This document shows positions 9,377 through 17,241 of a stretch of 30,054 nt of DNA, piece by piece. This DNA is from Candidatus Schekmanbacteria bacterium. Lineage in GTDB: Bacteria > Schekmanbacteria > GWA2-38-11 > J061. The stretch is taken from positions 1-30,054 of the forward strand of contig RFHX01000040.1 of the NCBI GenBank assembly GCA_003695725.1. Direction: 5' to 3'. Below the pieces are notes generated by a model. That model ran no database searches and was not told where the DNA came from. It saw only the letters and a list, made by a program, of their open reading frames with translations. Within the stretch, counting starts at the first letter, position 1; each line of letters opens with the position of its first letter. The translations under genes and the position numbers were made by a program.

Positions 9377-10093
9377 ATGAAGTTAGGTGTGAATGTTGAC
9401 CATGTAGCCACGATCAGACAGGCACGGGCTTCAAAAGTTCCTGACCCTGTGGAAGCAGCGCTTGCGGCTGAACTTGCAGGAGCAGATGGTATTACCGTGC
9501 ATCTAAGAAGCGACCGTCGCCATATTCAGGAGAGAGATTTAAGGCTTCTTAGAGAGATAGTTAAGACTAAATTAAATCTTGAAATGGCAGTTACAGATGA
9601 AATGACAAAAATTGCGGCTGAGATAGAACCTCATTCAATTACTCTCGTTCCGGAAAAACCGGATGAGCTGACAACAGAAGGCGGGCTCGATATCAAAGCG
9701 AATATGAATGCAATCGAAAAATTGATTAAAAAACTTGAAGGCAAAAGCATTATTATTGGGGCTTTTATAGACACAGACATAGAACAGATAGACTGTGCAG
9801 TGAAATTAGGCCTTAATCATATTGAAATAAATACAGGAAAATATGCCGAAAAATGGCCTGAAAGAGAGGCAGAAGAAGAGCTTGAAAAAATAAAAAGGTC
9901 AGTTGATTACGCGTTACAGAAGGAATTGATTGTCAATGGAGGGCACGGACTAGATTACAAAAATGTCATTCCTATTCGGGAGATAACAGGCATAAATGAA
10001 TTGAATATTGGACACAGCATTGTTGCAAGAGCTGTAATCGTGGGAATGTATGAGGCAGTATGTGAAATGCTGGCTCTAATTGGTGATTTTTAA
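9377..10093 (+). CDS. pdxJ: Pyridoxine 5'-phosphate synthase PdxJ
   Basis: PdxJ closes the pyridine ring from 1-deoxyxylulose 5-phosphate and 3-amino-2-oxopropyl phosphate in the DXP-dependent route to vitamin B6. The hallmark segments are all present: LGVNVDHVATIRQAR at the N-terminus, GITVHLRSDRRHI, EMAVTDEM, the EINTGKYA segment, NGGHGL and LNIGHSIVARAV. The length of 238 residues is normal. An in-frame GTG at 9371 would add two residues; I prefer ATG 9377 because nearly all family members begin MKLGVN. AAGG at 9363-9366 lies 10 bases upstream. Presence of pdxJ implies the DXP-dependent B6 pathway, with pdxA and serC-type genes expected elsewhere. Confidence 0.96.
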   Translation: MKLGVNVDHVATIRQARASKVPDPVEAALAAELAGADGITVHLRSDRRHIQERDLRLLREIVKTKLNLEMAVTDEMTKIAAEIEPHSITLVPEKPDELTTEGGLDIKANMNAIEKLIKKLEGKSIIIGAFIDTDIEQIDCAVKLGLNHIEINTGKYAEKWPEREAEEELEKIKRSVDYALQKELIVNGGHGLDYKNVIPIREITGINELNIGHSIVARAVIVGMYEAVCEMLALIGDF

Positions 10094-10108
10094 AATCAGG
10101 AGAAAAAA

Positions 10109-11116
10109 ATGTCGGGCAGTTACAATGTTGCAGTTGTCGGTGCCACAGGCGCCGTAGGAAACGAAATGGTAAGTCTCTTGGAGGAAAGAAATTTCCCTGT
10201 TAAAAATTTAAGACTACTTGCATCTGAGAGGTCTTTAGGAAAAAGAATAAAATTTAAGGGTGAAGATATTCCTGTTGAGGTGTTGAGTAAGGATTCATTC
10301 AAGGGGATTGACTACGCTCTCTTTTCTGCTGGTGCTGCAAGAAGCAAAGAATTTTGTCCTATTGCAGCAGAAAGCGGTGCTGTTGCTGTTGACAATAGCA
10401 GTGCCTTTAGAATGGAACCTGATGTCCCGTTAGTTGTCCCTGAAGTAAATCCTCATGCTGCCTTCAAGCACAAAGGAATTATAGCCAATCCAAATTGTTC
10501 AACTATTCAGATGGTTGTAGCCCTTAAACCCCTTCATGATTATGCTAAGATAAAAAGGGTTGTAGTTGCCACTTATCAGTCTGTCTCTGGTGCAGGGAAA
10601 AGAGCAATGGAAGAATTAGCTTCTCAAAGCAGGGATATTTTGAATATGAAGGAAATAAGAATTGAAAAATTTCCTCATCAGATTGCATTCAACTGTCTGC
10701 CTCATATCGATGTCTTCCTTGACAATGGATATACAAAAGAAGAGATGAAAATGGTTAATGAAACCAAGAAAATTATGGAAGATGATTCCATTGCTGTGAC
10801 TGCAACTACTGTTAGAGTCCCTGTTTTTTTAAGTCATTCGGAAGCTGTAAATGTTGAATTTGAAAATGATATTACCGTTGAAAAAGCACGTGAATTATTA
10901 GGGAATTTTCCAGGAATAGTTGTTGTCGATGATGTTAAGAATGCAAAGTATCCATTAGCAATCTATGCAGCAGGAAAAAATGAAGTTTTTGTGGGCCGCA
11001 TCAGAAAAGATGTAACAGTGAAAAGCGGGTTGGATATGTGGGTTGTTGCAGATAATCTTAGAAAGGGTGCGGCTACAAACGCAGTTCAAATAGCAGAACT
11101 TCTTATAAAAAACTGA
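10109..11116 (+). CDS. asd: Aspartate-semialdehyde dehydrogenase
   Basis: Asd reduces aspartyl phosphate to the semialdehyde with NADPH, the branch point toward lysine/diaminopimelate, threonine and methionine. The Rossmann motif GATGAVG is at residues 11-17. The catalytic cysteine is C130 in NPNCSTIQ, and SGAGK and the EKFPHQIAFNCLPHID segment follow. At 335 residues it resembles the Gram-positive and deltaproteobacterial branch rather than the E. coli branch. A clear AGGAG (10098-10102) precedes the ATG, 15 bases after the pdxJ stop, so it is probably in the same operon. Confidence 0.96.
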   Translation: MSGSYNVAVVGATGAVGNEMVSLLEERNFPVKNLRLLASERSLGKRIKFKGEDIPVEVLSKDSFKGIDYALFSAGAARSKEFCPIAAESGAVAVDNSSAFRMEPDVPLVVPEVNPHAAFKHKGIIANPNCSTIQMVVALKPLHDYAKIKRVVVATYQSVSGAGKRAMEELASQSRDILNMKEIRIEKFPHQIAFNCLPHIDVFLDNGYTKEEMKMVNETKKIMEDDSIAVTATTVRVPVFLSHSEAVNVEFENDITVEKARELLGNFPGIVVVDDVKNAKYPLAIYAAGKNEVFVGRIRKDVTVKSGLDMWVVADNLRKGAATNAVQIAELLIKN

Positions 11117-11213
11117 GTAAGTGACTAATGTCTCCATTCACTTATGTCATAAGATAATGATACAAAAAAATTTGCCGCCGACATTTTGTTAAAAATAACT
11201 CTGGTTTAATGGA

Positions 11214-11756
11214 ATGAACATTGCCAATTGGATAACTGTTTTTAGAATTTTGCTTGTCCCTTTTTTTATAATTTTCCTATTATATGGAAGATTTAAAGAA
11301 TCGCTTTGGCTTTTTTGTATTGCAGGAATTACAGATGGAATTGATGGTTACATTGCCCGCTCGTGGGGACTTAAAACTGAGCTTGGCTCATACCTTGACC
11401 CCCTTGCAGATAAGCTTCTTCTTGTGTCCTCCTTTATAGTTTTTTCATTGAAATTTCCCGATTTGATACCTCCATGGCTTACTGTCTTAGTGATAAGCAA
11501 AGACCTTATAATTGTTATTGGCGTCATTATTTTGCATTTTTTAATCAATGAGCCTAAAATTCAACCTTCCTTCATCGGCAAATGCACAACAGCCGTGCAA
11601 ATACTTTTGATATTTTGTTCTTTGTTGTCCAAGACATCAGAATCATCATTACTTTTATCTACCATAGATGTAACTGTATATGTTGCAGCTTTTTTGACTG
11701 TAGCTGCAGGTATGCAATATGTTTTTTACGGGACAGCGCAATTAAATGGTAATTAG
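11214..11756 (+). CDS. pgsA: CDP-diacylglycerol--glycerol-3-phosphate 3-phosphatidyltransferase
   Basis: This is an integral membrane enzyme that makes phosphatidylglycerol phosphate. The CDP-alcohol phosphotransferase signature D-x2-D-G-x2-A-R-x8-G-x3-D-x3-D is complete, beginning at D41 (DGIDGYIAR) and ending in GSYLDPLAD. The family's hydrophobic helices follow. The N-terminus NIANWITVFRILLVP is typical of PgsA rather than phosphatidylserine synthase. The length of 180 residues is normal. The ribosome binding site is weak, and about 97 bases separate it from asd, so it could have its own promoter, though I see no convincing one. It converges on der with 21 bases between stops. Confidence 0.92.
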   Translation: MNIANWITVFRILLVPFFIIFLLYGRFKESLWLFCIAGITDGIDGYIARSWGLKTELGSYLDPLADKLLLVSSFIVFSLKFPDLIPPWLTVLVISKDLIIVIGVIILHFLINEPKIQPSFIGKCTTAVQILLIFCSLLSKTSESSLLLSTIDVTVYVAAFLTVAAGMQYVFYGTAQLNGN

Positions 11757-11777
11757 ATTGGACGAGATTTAGAGTTT

Positions 11778-13082
11778 CTATTTTTTTCTAAATTTAAATT
11801 TAATTGGAAGACCTTCAAAGTCAAAATATTCTCGAAATCGTTTTTCAATGTAGCGAACATAGGTTTTGTCTATACTATTGGGATGGTTTGTGAATATCTG
11901 AAACAGCGGTTTAGAAGCAGGAAGTTGATGTATATATTTTAACTTGATTATTTTTCCTGAAGCTGAAGGATGATGATGTTCTTTTTCAATAGTTTTCAAA
12001 AAGCTGTTCAATTCTGAAGTGGAATATCGTTTTCTCATTTTTTCTTTTAATAAATTAAGCGCTCTAAATATCCTTGTGATTCCATATCCTGTTTTAGCTG
12101 AAACGGTAAGGATTAAAGGATAATTTAGCTTTCCCAATCTCATACGAACAAAGCTAATAAAATCATTTTGAGATATTCCTTTGTCTTTGATTAAATCCCA
12201 TTTGTTGCAGAGCAAAATAAAACCGGCATTTTCTTCATAAATAAGGTTTGCAATTTTTAAATCTTGGTCTGTAATTCCTTCAGCAGAATCGATTACCAAG
12301 ATGGCTATATCGCAATTTTTTAATGTATTTATTCCTGTAATGACACTTTCTCTTTCTCTCTTGTCTTTTATCTTCATTTTTTTTCTTATTCCGGGATTGT
12401 CGATAATCATCATTTTTCCTTCAGGTGTATCAAGAAGTATATCGATGCTGTCTATCGTCGTTCCGGGAATTTCACTTACTATTACTCTTTCGTCTCCAAC
12501 AAGACTGTTTGCAATGGATGATTTCCCGGCATTGGGTCTGCCTAATATGGATATTTTTAATATTCTTTCTTCTTCAACTTTTGATGGTTCTATAATCAGT
12601 GAGGATATTTTCTCTAAAAGCTCGTCTAAACCTATTCTGTGCTGTGCAGATATAAGTAGGTATTCCTCGAATCCTAATTCATAGATTTCATTGGCATTTT
12701 GAACTGCTTTTTTTAAATCACATTTGCTGACAACAGGGATTATAGGTTTCCCGGACTTTCTCACAATATCTGCGAGTTCTTTATCAATGGGTGTAACTCC
12801 TGTTTTGCCATCAATTAGGAAGATTATTATTTCAGAGCGTTCTACCGATTTAACAGTTTCCTTTTTGACCAGTTGTTTTAATTCATCCTTCTCTTCATCA
12901 TATCCCCCTGTATCGCTAAGAATAAATTGCTTGTCATCGGCAGTTACAATTGCTTCTACTCTGTCACGAGTTGTACCCGGAGTATTGCTTGTCAATGCCT
13001 TTTTTTTTCCAACCAAGGCATTGAATAATGTGGATTTTCCAACATTAGGTCGTCCAATTATTGAGACACTTTTCAACTGCAT
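11778..13082 (-). CDS. der: Ribosome assembly GTPase Der (EngA)
   Basis: Der has two tandem GTPase domains and is needed for 50S subunit maturation. The first P-loop is GRPNVGKS (residues 9-16), with DTGGY and SKCD; the second is GRPNAGKS (about 180-187), with DNPG and NKWD. The C-terminal KH-like domain (about 350-434) ends in LPIKFKFRKK. The length of 434 residues is usual. In the second domain G3 the sequence is DNPGIRKK where DTAGIRRK is common, a small deviation. An intrinsic terminator for the upstream operon ends only about 12 bases before the start codon, so der relies on readthrough or on a promoter overlapping that hairpin. Confidence 0.96.
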   Translation of the reverse strand: MQLKSVSIIGRPNVGKSTLFNALVGKKKALTSNTPGTTRDRVEAIVTADDKQFILSDTGGYDEEKDELKQLVKKETVKSVERSEIIIFLIDGKTGVTPIDKELADIVRKSGKPIIPVVSKCDLKKAVQNANEIYELGFEEYLLISAQHRIGLDELLEKISSLIIEPSKVEEERILKISILGRPNAGKSSIANSLVGDERVIVSEIPGTTIDSIDILLDTPEGKMMIIDNPGIRKKMKIKDKRERESVITGINTLKNCDIAILVIDSAEGITDQDLKIANLIYEENAGFILLCNKWDLIKDKGISQNDFISFVRMRLGKLNYPLILTVSAKTGYGITRIFRALNLLKEKMRKRYSTSELNSFLKTIEKEHHHPSASGKIIKLKYIHQLPASKPLFQIFTNHPNSIDKTYVRYIEKRFREYFDFEGLPIKFKFRKK

Positions 13083-13093
13083 CTTTCTTACCT

Positions 13094-13121
13094 AAAAAAA
13101 AAGCAGGGCTTGACCCTGCTT
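13094..13121 (-). terminator. Intrinsic terminator of the tyrA-aroA-cmk-rpsA-IHF/HU operon
   Basis: Read on the minus strand, an 8-base-pair stem (13114-13121 with 13101-13108; AAGCAGGG against CCCTGCTT) and a 5-base loop are followed by an unbroken run of about nine T (complement of 13094-13102, the first two also closing the stem). It lies 33 bases past the stop of the IHF/HU gene and just before the der start. Confidence 0.85.
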
Positions 13122-13153
13122 ATTACTATTCATTTTTTCAGCTATGAAATAGA

Positions 13154-13450
13154 TTATTCCTCTTCTTTTCCTGATGAATCCACAAGCTTTTTTAATTCTT
13201 TTCCTGCCCTGAAAAAAGGCACTTTTTTTGGCGGCACGCTTACCTTTTCTCCTGTTAAAGGATTTCTGCCGTCTCTTGAATTTCTATGTCTAACTGTAAA
13301 CGAGCCGAATCCTCTTATTTCTACCTTATCCCCTGCAACAAGAGCTCTTTTAATGTTTTCAAAAAAACAATTGACTACAGCTTCTGTCTGTTTTTTATTT
13401 AAGAATGATATTTTATCAGCTACTGCTTCTATAAGTTCTGCTTTTGTCAT
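13154..13450 (-). CDS. HU/IHF-family DNA-bending protein, IHF-beta-like
   Basis: This 98-residue nucleoid protein has the full family pattern: MTKAELIEAVA at the start, KVEIRGFGSF (about residues 42-51), and the beta-arm with RxGRNPLTGEKV whose proline intercalates into DNA. The position directly after rpsA is where IHF-beta (himD) is found in proteobacteria, and the residues VPPKKVPFFRAGKEL also favour an IHF-beta-like assignment. Without an alignment I do not choose firmly between IHF-beta and HU. The C-terminus has a short acidic tail (GKEEE). The ribosome binding site GGAGGAAG is strong, and the gap to rpsA is 16 bases. Confidence 0.93.
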   Translation of the reverse strand: MTKAELIEAVADKISFLNKKQTEAVVNCFFENIKRALVAGDKVEIRGFGSFTVRHRNSRDGRNPLTGEKVSVPPKKVPFFRAGKELKKLVDSSGKEEE

Positions 13451-13466
13451 AACTTCCTCCTGAAAT

Positions 13467-15197
13467 TTATTTATCTGATTTCAAGTCGGAATCGTCTATT
13501 ACTGTTTTTAATTTTGGTTCGAACTTTTCTTGGTCTTCAAGATAATCCGTTATTTCTTTTTTCTCTCTTTCTTCTAAAAGTTCTCTAATGCTGAGTCCTA
13601 TTTTTTTCTCTTCGCTGTCAATCCTGATAATCTTTGCTTCCACTTCTTCACCAAGAGTAACAGCATCTTCCGGCTTATCTACATTTTTAGTGCTCAACTC
13701 TGATATATGAATAAGCCCCTCGACACCGTCTTCTATCTCGATGAAAGCTCCAAAGTTTGCAAACTTGATGATTTTCCCTTTTATTATATCTCCAACCTTA
13801 TATTTTTCTACTGCTTCTTCCCATGGGTCAGGCTCAAGGTGCTTCAAACTGAGAGAAACCCTTTCATTTTCTCTATCAATTTTTAGAACTTTTGCTTTGA
13901 TTGTTTCACCCTTTTTCACAATTTCAGAAGGATGTTTGATTTTTTTGCTCCAGCTCAAATCTGAAATATGAATCATACCATCGATACCTTCTTCCAAGCC
14001 TATAAAAATTCCGAAGTCAGTAATACTTTTTATTTCTCCTTCAACAATCGAACCGGGAGGATACTTTTCTTCTATAATATCCCAAGGATTGGGTTCGCAT
14101 TGTTTTAGCCCAAGTGAAATCTTCTTTGATTCTTTGTCGATACTTAAAACCACAGCTTCAACATTATCACCAACAGCCAATATTTTGGACGGATGTCTGA
14201 TCTTTTTTGTCCATGACATTTCTGATATGTGAATCAAACCTTCAATTCCCTTTTCAAGCTCTATGAAAGCACCATAATCAGTCAAACTAACAACTCGACC
14301 GCGGACTTTTTCACCAACAGGATATTTTTCTTCTACATTATTCCATGGATTTTCTGTTATCTGTTTCAGCCCAAGAGAAACTTTTTCAGTTTCTGGTTCT
14401 ATTTTTAGAATTTTCACTTTTATTTCATCACCAATCTTGAACATTTCAGAAGGATGGTTTATTCTCCCCCAAGTCATATCCGTAATATGTAGAAGACCAT
14501 CTATTCCGCCTAAATCTATAAAAACTCCATATTCAGTAATGTTTTTGACAATACCATCAACAATTTCGCCTTCCTTGATTTTCTCCATTGTTTTGACTTT
14601 TTTCTTTTCTCTTTCTTCTTCAAGGATTTTTCTTCTTGATATGACAATGTTTCCCCGTTTATGGTTTACATTGATGATTTTAAAATCAAAAGTTTTACCA
14701 ACCAATTCATCCATATTTTTAACCGGTCTGAGATCAATTTGGGAGCCCGGTAAAAATGCTTTTATGCCTATATCAACAGTCATTCCGCCTTTTATTCGTG
14801 AAATAATTTTTCCCTGAATGATTTCATCCCTTTCATATGCTTTTAAAAGCTCTTCCCATACTTTAACCTTGAGAGCTTTTTCTCTCGAAAGTACAATCTG
14901 GCCGTTTTGGTCTTCAATCATATCGAGATATACTTCAATTTCATCACCTACCTTTATATCAGCCATTTCTCCTGAGTGACTATAAAATTCAGAAATAGGC
15001 ACATAGCCTTCTGATTTATATCCAACATCGAGCATTACCATATCATCGGAAATTGATATAATCTTACCTTTGATGACATTCCCTTCTTTGAAATTTTGCA
15101 TAGTCTCGCTGTAAAGCTTCTCCATCATTTCACGGCTTAATTCCTGATTCTCATCGAGAGAATCCAAATTTAGTTTTTCTTCATTCGTTGCATCCAT
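13467..15197 (-). CDS. rpsA: 30S ribosomal protein S1, six S1 domains
   Basis: S1 binds mRNA on the small subunit and helps start translation on structured or weak sites. Six S1 (OB-fold) repeats can be followed at about residues 37-107, 121-190, 207-277, 292-362, 379-449 and 466-537. The last four are nearly regular, each with a GLLHIT/GLIHIS/GMIHIS-type segment and ending in VSLGLKQ or similar. The first two repeats are more divergent, as expected for the ribosome-binding end. Six repeats are typical of Gram-negative bacteria. The nearest perfect Shine-Dalgarno sequence is 15 bases before the ATG, and a stop codon between them excludes a longer protein. The C-terminal 35 residues are highly charged. 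Confidence 0.97.
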   Translation of the reverse strand: MDATNEEKLNLDSLDENQELSREMMEKLYSETMQNFKEGNVIKGKIISISDDMVMLDVGYKSEGYVPISEFYSHSGEMADIKVGDEIEVYLDMIEDQNGQIVLSREKALKVKVWEELLKAYERDEIIQGKIISRIKGGMTVDIGIKAFLPGSQIDLRPVKNMDELVGKTFDFKIINVNHKRGNIVISRRKILEEEREKKKVKTMEKIKEGEIVDGIVKNITEYGVFIDLGGIDGLLHITDMTWGRINHPSEMFKIGDEIKVKILKIEPETEKVSLGLKQITENPWNNVEEKYPVGEKVRGRVVSLTDYGAFIELEKGIEGLIHISEMSWTKKIRHPSKILAVGDNVEAVVLSIDKESKKISLGLKQCEPNPWDIIEEKYPPGSIVEGEIKSITDFGIFIGLEEGIDGMIHISDLSWSKKIKHPSEIVKKGETIKAKVLKIDRENERVSLSLKHLEPDPWEEAVEKYKVGDIIKGKIIKFANFGAFIEIEDGVEGLIHISELSTKNVDKPEDAVTLGEEVEAKIIRIDSEEKKIGLSIRELLEEREKKEITDYLEDQEKFEPKLKTVIDDSDLKSDK

Positions 15198-15212
15198 TTT
15201 GTTTTTTTATAA

Positions 15213-15218
15213 CCTCCT
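15213..15218 (-). promoter_or_regulatory. Unusually distant Shine-Dalgarno sequence of rpsA
   Basis: On the minus strand a perfect AGGAGG (complement of 15213-15218) is separated from the rpsA ATG by 15 bases rich in A. The in-frame TAA at 15207-15209 rules out an earlier start. The usual spacing in this window is 5-8 bases. Confidence 0.6.
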
Positions 15219-15224
15219 ATCCTA

Positions 15225-15926
15225 TTATTTTTTTGCAGTTTTTTGACTGCAAAGTTTTTTTTCAATATATTTTAAAAGTTCGTCCACAATTTCTGACACA
15301 TTTCTGCCTGTTGTGTCAATATATATCGCATCTTCAGCTTTTTTCAAGGGTGCATGTTTTCGTGTAGAATCGTCTTTATCCCTTTTTTTTATTTCTTCAA
15401 TCAAAGCATCTAATGTTGTTTTTTCACCTTGGGCAATATGGTCTTTCAGCCTTCTTCTTGCTCTTTCTTCAACTGATGCATCAATAAAAAATTTTACATC
15501 TGCATCTGGAAAGATAACTGTCCCAATATCCCTGCCATCCATTACAACACCGCCGTTTTTACCTAAATTTCGCTGAATGTCAAGAAGAGCTTTTCTAACG
15601 CCCTCGAAGGACGAAACTTTTGAAGCTCCCATCGAAACTTCACGACTTCTGATTTTAGAAGAAACATCTTCCCCATTTGCTTTGATTTCAATACCCTCTG
15701 GTGTGTATTTCAGTGATACCGTAGTATTTAATGCTAATTCTGTCAATTCTTTTTCAGAATTTAGGTCTATCTTTTTTCTAATTGCCAAATATGCTATGGT
15801 TCTGTATAGCGCTCCTGTGTCGATATAGATGTAGCCAAGTTTTAATGCTATTTCTTTTGCCAGAGTGCTTTTCCCAGCCCCAGCAGGGCCATCGAGAGCT
15901 ATTATCAATCTTTTTTTTTCTGCCAT
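15225..15926 (-). CDS. cmk: Cytidylate kinase
   Basis: Cmk phosphorylates CMP and dCMP using ATP. The P-loop GPAGAGKST is at about residues 14-22, followed by YIDTGALYR, the conserved VVMDGRDIGTVIFPDAD block that contacts the CMP base and LID residues (EERARRRLKD), and RDKDDSTRKHAPL. The length of 233 residues is normal for the long bacterial form. It starts 1 base after the aroA stop and ends 27 bases before rpsA, so it is certainly in the same operon. The C-terminus is lysine-rich (SQKTAKK). Confidence 0.96.
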   Translation of the reverse strand: MAEKKRLIIALDGPAGAGKSTLAKEIALKLGYIYIDTGALYRTIAYLAIRKKIDLNSEKELTELALNTTVSLKYTPEGIEIKANGEDVSSKIRSREVSMGASKVSSFEGVRKALLDIQRNLGKNGGVVMDGRDIGTVIFPDADVKFFIDASVEERARRRLKDHIAQGEKTTLDALIEEIKKRDKDDSTRKHAPLKKAEDAIYIDTTGRNVSEIVDELLKYIEKKLCSQKTAKK

Positions 15927-15927
15927 G

Positions 15928-17232
15928 TTATCTTCCTGCCGTTATTTTTCTTAAAAGGCTGTAAAACTGAGGGAACGATATATTTATACAGCCCGCATCT
16001 TTGATTGTTGTAGTCCCTTCAGCACAGAGTGCTGCAATGCTGAATGACATTGCAATCCTGTGGTCCCCATTGCTTTCAATAAGAGCCCCTTTGAGTTTTT
16101 TTGCCCCTTTAATTTTAATCCAGTCATCTCCTTCAGATACCTCAACACCCATATTTGATAAGCCTTTTGCCATTACAGAAATCCTGTCACTTTCTTTGTA
16201 TCGAAGCTCTTTTATGCCTTCAAAGACACTTGTGCCTTCTGCCAAAGAGGCAAGAACAAAGATTATTGGAAATTCGTCAATAGTAAAGGGGACAAGACTT
16301 TTAGGAAACCTCATGGCTTTTAGCTTAGAAGCTTCAACCACTATATCAGCGCACGGCTCTCCACATTTTGATGTGCGATTTATAATCTTAAAGTTTCCCC
16401 CCATTTTTCTTAATGCTTGAAGAAATCCTGTACGTGTCCTGTTGATTCCTACTCCCCTTATAATCAATTTTGCATTTTCTATTAATGTGGCAGCCGCAAT
16501 GAAAAAAGCTGCAGAGGAAAAGTCTCCGGGAATTGAAAAGTCTCTTGCTTTGAAAGGTGTTTCATTTTTTTTGACAAAAATATGCCTGCCTGAAACTTTT
16601 ATATTGCCTCCAAAATACTTAAGCATCCTTTCTGTGTGGTCCCTCGATTTTGAAGGCTCTATGATTTCTGTGATTCCCTCTGCTTGCAATGCGGCGAGAA
16701 TTATTGCTGTTTTTACCTGCGCACTCGATATGGGAAGGGAATATTTTATAGAATGCAGTTTTCTTCCTTTTATAACAATAGGTGCTAAAGTATTGTTTGC
16801 CCTTGCTGTAATGTTTGCCCCCATCAATTTCAAGGGTTTTATGATTCGAGCCATTGGTCTTCTCCTAAGAGAAGAATCGCCGGTGATTATTGATAAAAAC
16901 TTTTGGCCTGCCAAAAGGCCTGTGAGAAGCCGTATAGTGGTGCCTGAATTGCCAGCATCGATGACATCTGCCGGCTCATTGAGACCGTTAATACCTTTCC
17001 CTTCTACAACAGCTCGATTTTTCTTTATCTCAATTTTTATTCCCATTGCCCTGAATGCATTGATAGTTGAAATGCAGTCGGCTCCAAGAGAAATTCCATC
17101 GATTTTTGATTTCCCCTCAGCAATGGAAGAGAATATAATTGCCCTATGAGTTATTGATTTGTCTCCCGGGATGGTTATTTCACCTGAGAGACTATTGATT
17201 TTCCCTTTGAGCTTTTTTGATGTTGAAGTCAT
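15928..17232 (-). CDS. aroA: 3-phosphoshikimate 1-carboxyvinyltransferase (EPSP synthase), class II-like
   Basis: AroA transfers the enolpyruvyl group of PEP to shikimate 3-phosphate. Seen in order are GDKSITHRAII (about residues 23-33), DAGNSGTTIRLLTG, LRRRPMARII, SSAQVKTA, RDHTERML, NRTRTGFL, ESDRI and SNGDHRIAMSF. The combination GDKxS, SAQxK, RxHxE and NxTR is the set used to define class II EPSP synthases, the group that includes CP4-type, often glyphosate-tolerant, enzymes. The tolerance itself is inference. The length of 434 residues is normal. It lies 9 bases after tyrA and 1 base before cmk. Confidence 0.96.
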   Translation of the reverse strand: MTSTSKKLKGKINSLSGEITIPGDKSITHRAIIFSSIAEGKSKIDGISLGADCISTINAFRAMGIKIEIKKNRAVVEGKGINGLNEPADVIDAGNSGTTIRLLTGLLAGQKFLSIITGDSSLRRRPMARIIKPLKLMGANITARANNTLAPIVIKGRKLHSIKYSLPISSAQVKTAIILAALQAEGITEIIEPSKSRDHTERMLKYFGGNIKVSGRHIFVKKNETPFKARDFSIPGDFSSAAFFIAAATLIENAKLIIRGVGINRTRTGFLQALRKMGGNFKIINRTSKCGEPCADIVVEASKLKAMRFPKSLVPFTIDEFPIIFVLASLAEGTSVFEGIKELRYKESDRISVMAKGLSNMGVEVSEGDDWIKIKGAKKLKGALIESNGDHRIAMSFSIAALCAEGTTTIKDAGCINISFPQFYSLLRKITAGR

Positions 17233-17241
17233 AACCTTATT

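Noticed and set aside
11141-11153. Palindromic ACTTATGTCATAAG-type sequence between asd and pgsA that shares 12 bases with the hcp operator
   Set aside because: Only one half matches the CRP/FNR layout seen before hcp, and 12-base coincidences are expected in 30 kb of AT-rich sequence.
16442-17149. Long plus-strand open frame (235 codons) opposite aroA
   Set aside because: It lies entirely within a clear aroA gene, has no domain, and is a shadow of it; similar shadows occur opposite ftsK, der and rpsA.
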